Source: Tenuifilum sp. 4138str
GTDB taxonomy: Bacteria > Bacteroidota > Bacteroidia > Bacteroidales > Tenuifilaceae
Direction of reading: 5' to 3'
DNA length: 64,000 nucleotides
Assembly: GCF_041102575.1 (NCBI RefSeq)
Contig: NZ_JBGCUE010000009.1
Span: forward strand, 99,551 to 163,550
The notes beneath the pieces were generated by a model that saw nothing but the letters and a program-made list of their open reading frames with translations, searched no databases and had not been told where the DNA came from. A program made the translations under genes and the position numbers. Of the stretch, positions 26,608-35,900 are shown piece after piece; position 1 is the first letter of the stretch, and the number at the start of each line of letters is the position of its first letter.

Positions 26608-28521
26608 ATGCGGAAAGCATTAAACATTCTAGGATTTATTTTTGTATCATCCCTATGCTATGGGCAGGAGGTTCTGGTTAACCTTTCGGGCTATCGTACC
26701 ATAAGTGATGTTACAAAGAAAAGTAATTACACAAAAACGAATCTGTCATTACCATTTTTCGACGATTTTGCCCGAAATACCCCCTATCCCACCCCAGAGC
26801 TCTGGGAACCTAGCAATGCGATATCCAATAAGACCTATGCCATAAACCCTCCTACCATTGGGGTGGCAACATTCGATGCAGTCAACCGCAAGGGAGTTTT
26901 ACATCAGCACCTAACCACCACCCCTCAGCCTGCCGATACACTAACATCGCTCCCCATAAACCTAAACTACCCTGCAACCGATAGCATATACCTATCGTTC
27001 AGCGTTCAACCCGGAGGGTTGGGTTATCAGCCTAGCCCAAATGACTCGCTGGTACTTGAACTATTTAGCCCATCGGAAAACCGCTGGGTTAGAGGCTGGG
27101 CTTCATCGGTTGACTTCAACGCTAACAAGATCGCTTTTTATAACCACCTGCTCAACCATAAGGATGAGAAAAGTTCCACTAAGCTCGACTCAACATTCTT
27201 TACAGTTAACATCAATATTGATAATCCCATTTTCTTAGAAAACGGTTTCCGTTTTCGCTTTATTGGGTATGCTTCGCTCATGGAGAATGCCACTGTGCCC
27301 GGCTACAAAACCAACTCCGACCATTGGCATATTGATATGGTTTACCTGAACAGGCTCCGTAACTGGGACGACACCATATACAACGACATTGCGTTCCGCA
27401 AACCAATAAAATCGATACTGAAGAACTACACATCGGTTCCATGGACACATTTTGCCGATGCTGAAGTTTCTGAAATTAAGAATCCCCGCGAGTTTTCTAT
27501 TGTATACAACAACCTTGGTCCCACCACATGGAACGTTACCCGCCGCTTTGCGGTTACCAACCTTTCAACCGGCAACGAATACACGTTTTCTGGAGGAGCC
27601 GAAAACATTTATGGGTATGAGGAATTCACATACACCCGACCATTCGACTACACCTTCACCTCTGCTTGGCCCGACTCCGCCAAATTCCTGCTCAAAACTT
27701 TTCTCCAAACGGATTTTGATGAATCAACCAAGCATTTAAGGTACAACGACTCGCTGGTTCACCAGCTCAACTTCTACAACTACTACGCCCTCGACGATGG
27801 TTCGGCCGAAAGCGGCTATGGCCTTTTTGGCGAGGGTACCATTAACGCCATGATTGCCCAAAAGTTTTACAGCTACAAGGCCGACAACCTGGTTGGCGTA
27901 ATGATTTACTTTAACCGCAGCTACCAGGATGCCAATAACGAGCCCTTTAAAATATCCATTTGGGCCGATAACAATGGCAAACCGGGTGAACTACTCTACC
28001 AGAGAAGCACAACCCGCCCCCTATTCACCGATAGCCTGAACTGCTTTACCGTTTACCGTACCGACCCCGTTTCGATACCCGTTGGCAACTTCTACATAGG
28101 ATGGCAGCAAAGTACCATTGAGTTTTTGAATGTTGGATTTGACCGCAACACAAATAGTCGGGAGAGAATTTTTCACACCCTACCCGGTTACTGGACAAAC
28201 ACCCAGTTTGAGGGAACTATAATGATCAGACCTATTTTTGGCAAGCTTTACCAAAATCCCACCACTGCACCTATATCTACTACCAGTAACATCAGGGTTT
28301 ATCCGAATCCGGCAAGCGAAAAGATTTATATCGATGTTGGTAATGGAATTGCTGTAAATTCATACCAACTAATTTCTATAACCGGTCAGGTAATTGAGTC
28401 TAAATCGGTTTATCAGAACGAACCTATCGATGTTGAACACATCCCAACAGGAATGTACCTACTAAAGGTGAACCTTGCCAACGGACAATCCCTTACTTCC
28501 AAAGTGATTATTAAGCGATGA
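26608..28521 (+). CDS. T9SS type A sorting domain-containing exported protein
   Basis: A 637-residue secreted protein. The ATG at 26608 gives a clean signal peptide (MRKALNILGFIFVSSLCYGQ); the longer upstream reading overlaps the PASTA gene and is not used. The body is beta-rich with no catalytic motif recognised (SLPFFDDFARNTPYPTPELW near the start). The last 80 residues are a type IX secretion C-terminal domain (IRVYPNPASEKIYIDV...LISITGQVIES...IPTGMYLLKV...KVIIKR), so it is exported through T9SS and probably attached to the cell surface. It overlaps the next gene by 4 bp (ATGA). Confidence 0.88.
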   Translation: MRKALNILGFIFVSSLCYGQEVLVNLSGYRTISDVTKKSNYTKTNLSLPFFDDFARNTPYPTPELWEPSNAISNKTYAINPPTIGVATFDAVNRKGVLHQHLTTTPQPADTLTSLPINLNYPATDSIYLSFSVQPGGLGYQPSPNDSLVLELFSPSENRWVRGWASSVDFNANKIAFYNHLLNHKDEKSSTKLDSTFFTVNINIDNPIFLENGFRFRFIGYASLMENATVPGYKTNSDHWHIDMVYLNRLRNWDDTIYNDIAFRKPIKSILKNYTSVPWTHFADAEVSEIKNPREFSIVYNNLGPTTWNVTRRFAVTNLSTGNEYTFSGGAENIYGYEEFTYTRPFDYTFTSAWPDSAKFLLKTFLQTDFDESTKHLRYNDSLVHQLNFYNYYALDDGSAESGYGLFGEGTINAMIAQKFYSYKADNLVGVMIYFNRSYQDANNEPFKISIWADNNGKPGELLYQRSTTRPLFTDSLNCFTVYRTDPVSIPVGNFYIGWQQSTIEFLNVGFDRNTNSRERIFHTLPGYWTNTQFEGTIMIRPIFGKLYQNPTTAPISTTSNIRVYPNPASEKIYIDVGNGIAVNSYQLISITGQVIESKSVYQNEPIDVEHIPTGMYLLKVNLANGQSLTSKVIIKR

Positions 28522-29573
28522 ACCAAAATCGGCTGCTTGACCCCGACGATGACTTGGAAAACGGAACGGCGGAACAGGCCGACCTGTATGAGCATTTCCG
28601 CATTGAGGTTGATAAGGGACAAACACCAACGCGAATCGATAAATTCCTTACCGATAAGATACGGAATGTGAGCCGCAACCGTATTCAGGGGGCTGCCGAT
28701 GCGGGCAATATCCTGGTTAACGGAAAGGCCGTTAAATCGTCGTACAAGGTAAAGCCGCTCGATACCATTTCCATTGTTCTGGCTTACCCACCCCGCGAAA
28801 CCGATATCAAACCCGAGAATATCCCTATCGAAATAGTTTATGAGGACGAAGCTTTACTTGTGGTGAATAAGCCTGCAGGAATGGTTGTGCATCCGGCACA
28901 TGGTAACTTCACCGGAACATTAGTTAATGCCCTACTTTACCACCTGCGCGACGTTCCGCTCTTCAAGAGCGGCGAAGTAAGGCCCGGGCTGGTTCACCGT
29001 ATCGACCGCAACACATCGGGGTTGCTGGTTATTGCCAAAACCGAGATGGCCATGAATCGCCTAGCCCGGCAGTTCTTTGAGCGAAGCACTGATAGGCTAT
29101 ACATTGCGCTTGTATGGGGCGATATGGAAACCGATAGTGGAACGATTACCGGTCATATAGGCCGTAGTATCCGTGACCGAAAAAAAATGCAGGTATTCTC
29201 CGATGGCGAGCAGGGGAAGCATGCTGTAACGCACTGGAAGGTAATTGAGCGATTTGGGTTTGTAACCCTTATTGAATGTAAGCTGGAAACTGGCCGTACG
29301 CACCAAATACGTGCCCACATGGAGTACATCAGGCATCCGCTTTTCAGCGATGAGGTTTACGGAGGCGATAAAATCCTAAAGGGCAACCTAACCACAAAGT
29401 ACAAGCAGTTTGTGGAGAACTGCTTTGAGCTATGCCCCCGCCATGCCCTGCACGCCAAAACGCTCGGGTTTACCCACCCACTCACCAACAAGAAAATGCA
29501 CTTTGACTCGCAGCTACCATACGACATGTCTGCGCTGATTGAGAAATGGAGAGCATACGGCAAAGGGGTTTAA
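28518..29573 (+). CDS. RluA-family rRNA pseudouridine synthase (RluD-like)
   Basis: Converts specific uridines of large-subunit rRNA to pseudouridine. The 351-residue protein has an S4 RNA-binding domain (RIDKFLTDKIRNVSRNRIQGAADAGNILVNGKAVK, about 38-75), then the catalytic domain with the Asp in GLVHRIDRNTSGLLV (about 155-170), and ETGRTHQIRAHMEYIRHPLFSDEVYGG. It is longer than E. coli RluD at the N-terminus. The start overlaps the T9SS gene stop, so the two are coupled in translation. Which uridine is modified cannot be told from sequence alone. Confidence 0.93.
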   Translation: MNQNRLLDPDDDLENGTAEQADLYEHFRIEVDKGQTPTRIDKFLTDKIRNVSRNRIQGAADAGNILVNGKAVKSSYKVKPLDTISIVLAYPPRETDIKPENIPIEIVYEDEALLVVNKPAGMVVHPAHGNFTGTLVNALLYHLRDVPLFKSGEVRPGLVHRIDRNTSGLLVIAKTEMAMNRLARQFFERSTDRLYIALVWGDMETDSGTITGHIGRSIRDRKKMQVFSDGEQGKHAVTHWKVIERFGFVTLIECKLETGRTHQIRAHMEYIRHPLFSDEVYGGDKILKGNLTTKYKQFVENCFELCPRHALHAKTLGFTHPLTNKKMHFDSQLPYDMSALIEKWRAYGKGV

Positions 29574-29670
29574 GTAAAGGTTTGGAATAATTCCATTTGC
29601 AGTTTTAATCTACCTTTTGATCAGCTACCATATTCTCAATTTTAATCAAGGGCTTGTAAAACTATAAGAA

Positions 29671-30360
29671 TTAACCTGTTCTACTTATCCGCTCCAGCTG
29701 ACTGAAATTAAGGATTTCAACCCTATTACCGCTTATATCAATAATTCCATCGTTCTTAAACTCCCTGATGGCGCGTATAACGCTCATAACCGAAACCCCA
29801 GTATATTCAGCCAAATCCTTACGGCTCAAGGTAAGGTTAAAGGGGTTAGCCTTGTAAACCACTCTATAGAGGTAAAGGAGCGTATCGGCAAAACGCCCAT
29901 TTATTTGCTTATGGGTAAGGCTTACCAGCCTGTCGTAATTGTAAAGCGTACACTGATTAAGCTGGTTTACCACCTCGGCGGCAAATTCGCCATTCTCGTG
30001 AATAAGTTTTTCAAAAGCATGCCTGTCGATGGCGCATATGGTTGTATTGTCAAGCGCAGCTACGGAGTAGTCCAGAATCTGGTTTTTGAAAAGGAAGGGT
30101 AAACCAATCAAACTGCCCACACCAAATATGCTCAAAATAAGGTTACTGCCATCGGGCAACTCCTTGTAAACCTTAACCATCCCGCTTTGCAAGTAAAGGA
30201 TATGGGTATAAAAGTTTCCTTGCTTGGCAATCATCTCCCCCTTGCGGTACGATATTTCAGCCCTGTTGCTATTAGCAAAATCAAGCTGAGAGTCGCTCAG
30301 CTGCCTAAAACATTCTGACTTGTTATTGCAAAGCAGGCATGATTTTTTTGACTCAACCAT
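29671..30360 (-). CDS. FNR-type oxygen-sensing transcriptional regulator
   Basis: A 229-residue Crp/Fnr protein with cysteines C8, C11 and C17 spaced CxxCx5C, identical to C20-C23-C29 of E. coli FNR, and C109 in TTICAID aligning with FNR C122. All four [4Fe-4S] ligands of an O2 sensor are therefore present. The cyclic-nucleotide-like fold covers about 25-140 and the winged helix about 165-229 (LSRKDLAEYTGVSVMSVIRAIREF). In the recognition helix the FNR Glu and Ser contacts are replaced while the Arg is kept. It is divergent from the Mbx-like operon, 199 bp away, with an FNR-like palindrome 24 bp before its own start. Confidence 0.9.
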   Translation of the reverse strand: MVESKKSCLLCNNKSECFRQLSDSQLDFANSNRAEISYRKGEMIAKQGNFYTHILYLQSGMVKVYKELPDGSNLILSIFGVGSLIGLPFLFKNQILDYSVAALDNTTICAIDRHAFEKLIHENGEFAAEVVNQLNQCTLYNYDRLVSLTHKQINGRFADTLLYLYRVVYKANPFNLTLSRKDLAEYTGVSVMSVIRAIREFKNDGIIDISGNRVEILNFSQLERISRTG

Positions 30361-30384
30361 CTGTTAATGAAATTACAATTCAAG

Positions 30385-30408
30385 AAACGGTGATGTAAAT
30401 CATCGTTT
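30385..30408. promoter_or_regulatory. FNR/CRP-type palindromic binding site candidate
   Basis: AAACGGTGAT-GTAA-ATCATCGTTT: 10-bp arms with one mismatch and a 4-bp spacer. The core TGAT-N4-ATCA fits the FNR consensus TTGAT-N4-ATCAA. It lies 24 bp from the fnr-like start and about 150 bp upstream of the antiporter operon, so it could serve both. Confidence 0.6.
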
Positions 30409-30559
30409 TTATCAACATATGTTAATTGAAAACCTTTGCAAATTTAATCTTTTTACCCTAATATGTTACTGCTTTAATTATTTGTTAGTCAAATAACATA
30501 TCTACTTTTACATATCTATATATCTGTTTATTTTAATTCACAAAACAAACTATAAACCA

Positions 30560-31054
30560 ATGAATATCAGAAATGTAGCAAACCTGTTTGTTTTACTTTT
30601 CCTGATTTGGTTGCTGCTTACGGGTACGCTTGAGCTTACAAGTCTACTATTGGGCTTGGCACTTGCCGTTACTCTTGCCCTAATTTTTGGGAAGAATAGC
30701 AACGTTTTTGGGAGGTTTCGCATGACCCCTAAGGTGTTCGTTTACTCATTAATCTACCTTTTTGTGCTTAGCTGGGAGATAGTAAAATCGAACATCGATG
30801 TGGCGCTTAGGGTGTTAAACCCTAAACTTCCCATAAACCCAGGGATAGTAAAGGTTAAAACACGGCTTAAATCGCCCATAGGGCGGATGATTCTGGCAAA
30901 CTCTATCACCCTGACTCCAGGTACACTTACCATCGACATCAAGGATGATGAGCTGTACATCCACTGGATTGATGTAAAAACGCTTGATACCGAAGAGGCA
31001 AGCCGGAAAATTCTGGGAAAATTCGAAAAGTTGCTGGAGGTGATTTATGGTTAA
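30560..31054 (+). CDS. mnhE: MrpE/MnhE-like subunit (Mbx complex subunit A type)
   Basis: A 164-residue membrane subunit of the Mrp-like ion-translocating module. Two hydrophobic segments near the N-terminus (NLFVLLFLIWLLLTGTLELTSLLLGLALAVTLALIF) and a third (VFVYSLIYLFVLSWEIVKSNIDVALRV) precede the typical soluble C-terminus (GRMILANSITLTPGTLTIDI). NSITLTPGT is the MnhE hallmark. It is the first gene of the 13-gene operon and overlaps the next by 8 bp. In Mbx/MBS complexes this subunit belongs to the Na+/H+ antiport part. Confidence 0.9.
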   Translation: MNIRNVANLFVLLFLIWLLLTGTLELTSLLLGLALAVTLALIFGKNSNVFGRFRMTPKVFVYSLIYLFVLSWEIVKSNIDVALRVLNPKLPINPGIVKVKTRLKSPIGRMILANSITLTPGTLTIDIKDDELYIHWIDVKTLDTEEASRKILGKFEKLLEVIYG

Positions 31055-31307
31055 CACCATTCTAATTATGGCAGGTGTGCTCATGGCCTTGGGCATCCTG
31101 CTGGCATTGCTCCGATTCATAAAGGGTCCCGATGTCACTGACCGAACCATTGCTTTTGATGTGATGACCGTGGCCTCAATATCGGTAATTGCTCTAATCG
31201 CCCACTTTGCCGGTAGAATTATCTATCTGGATGTGGCTCTGGTTTACGGTTTACTCAGCTTCCTGAGCGTAGTAGTAATAGGTAGGTATATCGAAAGGGG
31301 GTTGTGA
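31047..31307 (+). CDS. mnhF: MrpF/MnhF-like subunit
   Basis: An 86-residue protein with three membrane helices. The loop RFIKGPDVTDRTIAFDVMTV after helix 1 is the MrpF signature (KGPSxxDRxxAxD). It overlaps both neighbours (8 and 4 bp), typical of a tightly coupled antiporter operon. Together with MrpE and MrpG homologues it forms the distal membrane module. Confidence 0.92.
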   Translation: MVNTILIMAGVLMALGILLALLRFIKGPDVTDRTIAFDVMTVASISVIALIAHFAGRIIYLDVALVYGLLSFLSVVVIGRYIERGL

Positions 31308-31648
31308 TGGAAATACGTGAACTTATAGGAGCATCGGTAACCCTTGTGGGTTCCATCTTCATATTTTTAGGTGGCCTTGGCATAGTTCGCATGCCTGACC
31401 TGTTCAACCGCATTCAGGCTGGTACCAAGGCGTCGACCCTGGGAACCATTCTTAGCCTAATTGGGCTAGCCATAGTAAATCCTGCCTGGATTTGGAAACT
31501 GCTAGTCATTATGTTCTTTGTGCTTATCACCAACCCGGTTTCATCGAACGTGATTTCGCGTGCTGCACACTTTAGGGGTACAAAAATGACCGATAAAACG
31601 GTTGCCGACCTCTTGGTGGAAAGCGAAAACAAACCTAAGGAGGAATAG
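31304..31648 (+). CDS. mnhG: MrpG/MnhG-like subunit
   Basis: A 114-residue protein with three membrane helices and the MrpG motif GLGIVRMPDLFNRIQAGTKASTLGT (about 28-52). A C-terminal charged tail follows (TDKTVADLLVESENKPKEE). It lies 2 bp before the next antiporter gene. Confidence 0.92.
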   Translation: MMEIRELIGASVTLVGSIFIFLGGLGIVRMPDLFNRIQAGTKASTLGTILSLIGLAIVNPAWIWKLLVIMFFVLITNPVSSNVISRAAHFRGTKMTDKTVADLLVESENKPKEE

Positions 31649-31650
31649 CT

Positions 31651-31893
31651 ATGAGTTTAATTCTTGCAATATTTCTAGGAGTAGTTATCCTTGTGCTGGC
31701 AGTAACTGCCATCTACCACAAGAACACAAAGGTGGCCATTATTGCCACTGGGGCAGTTGGGCTTTTTGCATCGGTACTGTACCTTTTACTTGCTGCACCC
31801 GATGTAGCACTAACCGAAGCATCGATAGGTAGTGGACTTTCCACGATTATTTTCTTTTACGTTTTAAACAAAATCCGACACTCCAATGACTAA
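31651..31893 (+). CDS. DUF4040 (MrpB N-terminal/MbhD-like) subunit
   Basis: An 80-residue protein with three membrane helices and the DUF4040 signature LLAAPDVALTEASIGSGLSTIIFF, which in conventional Mrp systems is part of the long MrpA C-terminus or MrpB. In the hydrogenase-like Mbh/Mbx complexes it is a separate gene (subunit D), as here. It overlaps the next gene by 8 bp. Confidence 0.88.
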   Translation: MSLILAIFLGVVILVLAVTAIYHKNTKVAIIATGAVGLFASVLYLLLAAPDVALTEASIGSGLSTIIFFYVLNKIRHSND

Positions 31894-32587
31894 GAAAGGA
31901 ATGTTATTGCTACTACTGGTTGGGTTTGTTGCTGTAATCAGCAGTTTACTCATCAACTTTACTGGGAGCAATGAGCTTAATCCGCTGGCGCGTTACTACG
32001 CAGAAAACGGACCTACCGAAGTGGGTGCAGCCAACCTGGTAACTGCCGTGGTAGTTACTTATCGTGGATTCGACACCCTAGGCGAGGTCACCATTTTGTT
32101 CATTGCTGCGGCAATTGTGGGCTTCTTTCTAAAAGTAATGAATGCCGATAATGGAAGGCCCAACAAGCTAAGGAAAACAAGCGAAATTCTGGAAACAGCA
32201 TCCACACTGCTTGTGCCAACCATTTTCATGCTGGGTGTTTACATTTTTGTAAATGGGCACCTTACCCCTGGCGGAGGTTTTCAGGGTGGTGCTGTTATTG
32301 CCACAGGTGTTATGATGATAATACTTGCCCGACCCGCCTCAAGGTTTAACCACAAGCTGATATCGGTTCTTGAATCGGTATCAGGAGTTGGATTTGTTGC
32401 AATGGGAATACTGGGCCTTATTCTGGCTAGCGGTTTCCTAAACAACGCTTTTTTACCACTGGGCAAACTCGGAAGCCTTTTAAGCGCAGGCGCCATTCCA
32501 ATAATATATGTTTTCATTGGCATTAAGGTTGGCTCTGAGCTAACAGGCATACTCGATTCACTTAAGGAAAACCAAAACGAGATTTAG
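31886..32587 (+). CDS. MbhE/MbhF (MrpB)-like subunit, probably fused
   Basis: A 233-residue membrane protein. Residues 1-90 (NPLARYYAENGPTEVGAANLVTAVVVTYRGFDTLGEVTILFIAA) match the MbhE-like part; residues 100-230 match MnhB (TLLVPTIFMLGVYIFVNGHLTPGGGFQGGAVIATGVMMI). In Pyrococcus Mbh these regions are separate subunits E and F, so this looks like a single-chain version. About six membrane helices are visible. The TPGGGFQGG loop is diagnostic. Spacing to the next gene is 2 bp. Confidence 0.87.
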   Translation: MTKKGMLLLLLVGFVAVISSLLINFTGSNELNPLARYYAENGPTEVGAANLVTAVVVTYRGFDTLGEVTILFIAAAIVGFFLKVMNADNGRPNKLRKTSEILETASTLLVPTIFMLGVYIFVNGHLTPGGGFQGGAVIATGVMMIILARPASRFNHKLISVLESVSGVGFVAMGILGLILASGFLNNAFLPLGKLGSLLSAGAIPIIYVFIGIKVGSELTGILDSLKENQNEI

Positions 32588-32589
32588 CT

Positions 32590-32964
32590 ATGGCGCAATA
32601 CCTTACACTTGAGTTTCTTGCCATGCTTATAGGCTTTATGCTGATAGTAGTTGGCTTATGGGGTATGATTACCCAGAAAAACCTGATAAAGATTGTAATT
32701 GGTTTCAGCCTGTTCGATACTGGCCTTAACATAGTGATTGTTAGCATGGCTTATATTAAAAACAGCACCGCACCAATTATCGATAAGGCTGTAGATGTGT
32801 CGCAAGCTGCAAGCAAAGTAGCAGACCCTGTGCCACAAGCGCTTGTTCTCACCTCAATTGTAATTGGACTAGGCGTTACAGCCCTTATGCTTGCATATGT
32901 TTTGCGAATGTATAGGGAGAAAAAATCACTTGATATTAACTCATACACCGATTTGAAATGGTAA
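32590..32964 (+). CDS. mnhC: MrpC/MnhC (NuoK-like) subunit
   Basis: A 124-residue protein with three membrane helices homologous to NuoK. A loop between helices 2 and 3 ends in DPVPQALVLTSIVIGLGVTALMLAYVLRMY, the MnhC signature. It forms part of the proton path linking the antiporter subunits. It overlaps the next gene by 7 bp. Confidence 0.92.
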   Translation: MAQYLTLEFLAMLIGFMLIVVGLWGMITQKNLIKIVIGFSLFDTGLNIVIVSMAYIKNSTAPIIDKAVDVSQAASKVADPVPQALVLTSIVIGLGVTALMLAYVLRMYREKKSLDINSYTDLKW

Positions 32965-35900
32965 ACCCAATACATATAGTTTCCATAGCGCTGGGAGTAG
33001 CTTTTGCGCTTGGATTTTTAGGTAAAAGGGAGAAGTTAGCCCTTGGGGTTGTTTACACCGCCCTGGCAGCCATGATTGCCATATCGGCAGGTTGGTTAAG
33101 CCATTTCTGGGGCAATGCAACAGAATCTGTTCAGATTTTTACCGGGGGATTTAAACCACCCTTTGCCATTAACCTGCAAATGGGCTTAGCCGAATCGATA
33201 TTTACGCTTCTTATTAATACAGTTGGATTACTTGGCGCTATCTACCTGGCTAAAGAGCTATTGCACGCTGGCAAAAATATGATGATTGTGTTTCTAGTAC
33301 TAGTATTAGGCCTAAATGTAATGGTAATGACTCGCGACCTCTTCAACCTATTTGTTTTTATGGAGATACAGAGCATTGCCATTGCGGGTTTGGTAATACT
33401 TAACCCTGACCGTAAATCGATTCCGGCAGGTTTTAAGTATGTTATTGCCACCGGCTTAATCTCAGGACTGCTACTACTCGGAACAGTTTTCATTTACTAC
33501 TTTGGTGGCACACTGAATATCGACTTTATAAGCCAGGCATCGCTTTTATACATTAAAGGTGGATATGTAGCAATTTTTCTGGTCCTACTATCCATTGTGT
33601 TGGAGCTAAAACCATTCCCAGCCAATGGATGGGCGCTAGATGTGTATGAAGGTGCACATCCCGGAATTGGAGCTTTAATATCAGCGGCATCGGCCACTGC
33701 AGGAATTTTTGTTCTGGACAAGTTGATGGTGTTTGGAAATTTTACCCTTTTCAATGCCCTAAGCATAATTGGAGCCATAACCTTTATGGCATCGAACCTG
33801 CTTGGGATTAAGCAGGAAAACACCAGGCGGCTTCTGGGCTACTCATCGGTAGGGCAAATTGGTTTAATTATGACCATAATAGGGTTAAAGCCTTACCTTG
33901 GTGAGAATACAAAGTTTATTGCATTGGCCATCCTCCTCTCGCATTACCTGGCTAAAGCTGGTTTGTTTTGGCTTGCAGGCATTGTAAATGCTGATAAGTT
34001 AAAGGATTGGGGTGCAATTAGAGGCCATCGAATCTACCTTTTCCTGATGGGAACTTTTATTTTTACTCTGGTTGGATTCCCTCCATTCCCATCGTTTTTT
34101 GGGAAATGGCAACTGGTAATGCAACTGGCAAGTAACCACCATTTCTGGTTACTTGCAATAATTCTGCTTGGGTCGCTCTTTGAAGGGGTTTACCTGTTCC
34201 GGTGGTTGGGTTATGCAATCAAATGGGACGAGGTGGAACAGAATTACCCTAAAATCAAACTACATCAGTTTATACCTACTGCATTATTTGCTGGGTTGAC
34301 ATACGCTTTAGGATTTTATTTTGGAGAGATTACAGGTTACAAATCTACCTTTATATATATGGCTACCGCATTCATTGCATTCCTTTACATAGTTGATTTT
34401 TTACCTGTTTACATCAAAAACACCTTAGCCATTGGAGCAATGGCGTTGTACTACTTTTCACATCAGGATACATTCCATGGGTTAACCAGTATCTTCTTTA
34501 TCATTTTTGTAGTTGGCGGTATAATTACTCTCCTGGCCGGATACACTTTTAAGGGTAAACGTACTGGATTTTACCCGCTTGTAATGATGATGTTTGCTGG
34601 ATTAATAGGGCTACTCGAGGCTAAAACCACACTGGAATTCTTCTTTGCCTGGGAGTTAATGACTGCAGGCTCTTACTTCTTGATTATCAGGGGTAAAAAA
34701 TCGATGGAGCATGCATTAAGCTACATCCTTTTCTCGGTTGGGGGAGCCTACTTAATCCTGGCTGGTTTTAGCATTGCACAGCTAGGCCATACTGGTATGG
34801 GACTTGAAATATTAAAGGACATACATTACTATGCTCCAATTGCATTTACCCTAATGGCAATAGGTTTCATGACCAAACTTGCGTCAATAGGCCTTCATAT
34901 TTGGCTACCAGGCGCGCACGCTGAGGCCGAGGCCGATGTATCGCCAATGGTTTCGGCAATTCTCCTGAAAGCCGGAGTGTTAGGATTGGTAATGCTATTC
35001 CTAAGCATGGGGCCACAAAAACTATTTGGCATCGATGTCCTTTATGCGCTAAGCTGGGTAGGTGTTCTTACCGCTCTTATGGGTAATATGATGGCGGCAT
35101 TCCAGGAAGACGCTAAAAGGCTATTAGCATATTCAAGCATAGGCGTATTGGGATATGCACTTTTTGGTTTAACCATGATGTCGCACCTTGGTTGGTTAGC
35201 ATCCCTTTCAATTGTGGTCACACACTTCATGTTCAAATCCTTACTATTCCTAGCAATTGGAGGTGTTGTAATGCGAACCAAAACCAAGTATATGTATCAG
35301 ATGGGTGGTTTGATTAAGCAAATGCCTTTTTCGTTTGTATCGGTACTGATTGGTATCATAGTAATTGCAGGATTGCCACCCTTAACAGGTTTTGGCGGTA
35401 AATGGTTAATGTTCAACGCCATCATGCAAAACGGATGGTACTTTCAGGCCGGAATTGCTTTTTTTGCAGGGGTAATCTCGTTCCTATACTGTTTTAGGCT
35501 TATTCACACTATCTTTTTGGGGCAACCCAAGGATGAACTCCGAAACGTAAAGGAAGCTCCTTTTTGGATGCTTGTTCCTCAATATATAATAATTACAGTA
35601 CTATTGGTTCTTTCAGCGCTACCAAACTCAATGCTAAAACCAATTGGGCAAATTCTGTTAAACTACTTCCCTGAAGGTGCATTGGTTTGGCATGGGCAAT
35701 TAGCTATTGGACCATTTGGGTATTGGAATGGTAAACTTATACTAGCCATAGTGGTGCTTATCTTTGGTGCCGTCTTTGCATGGCTGTACATCATAAACCG
35801 GAAAGCCCAAAAGGTAAAGCAGTTCAATATTGTATATTCTGCTGAACGTCCATTCCGCCCTGAAACCACCCATTTTGCATATAACTTTTACGCACCCTAT

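Noticed and set aside
30560..32964. Calling it a stand-alone Mrp Na+/H+ antiporter
   Set aside because: MrpA is missing and the genes run directly, with overlaps or zero gap, into redox subunits.
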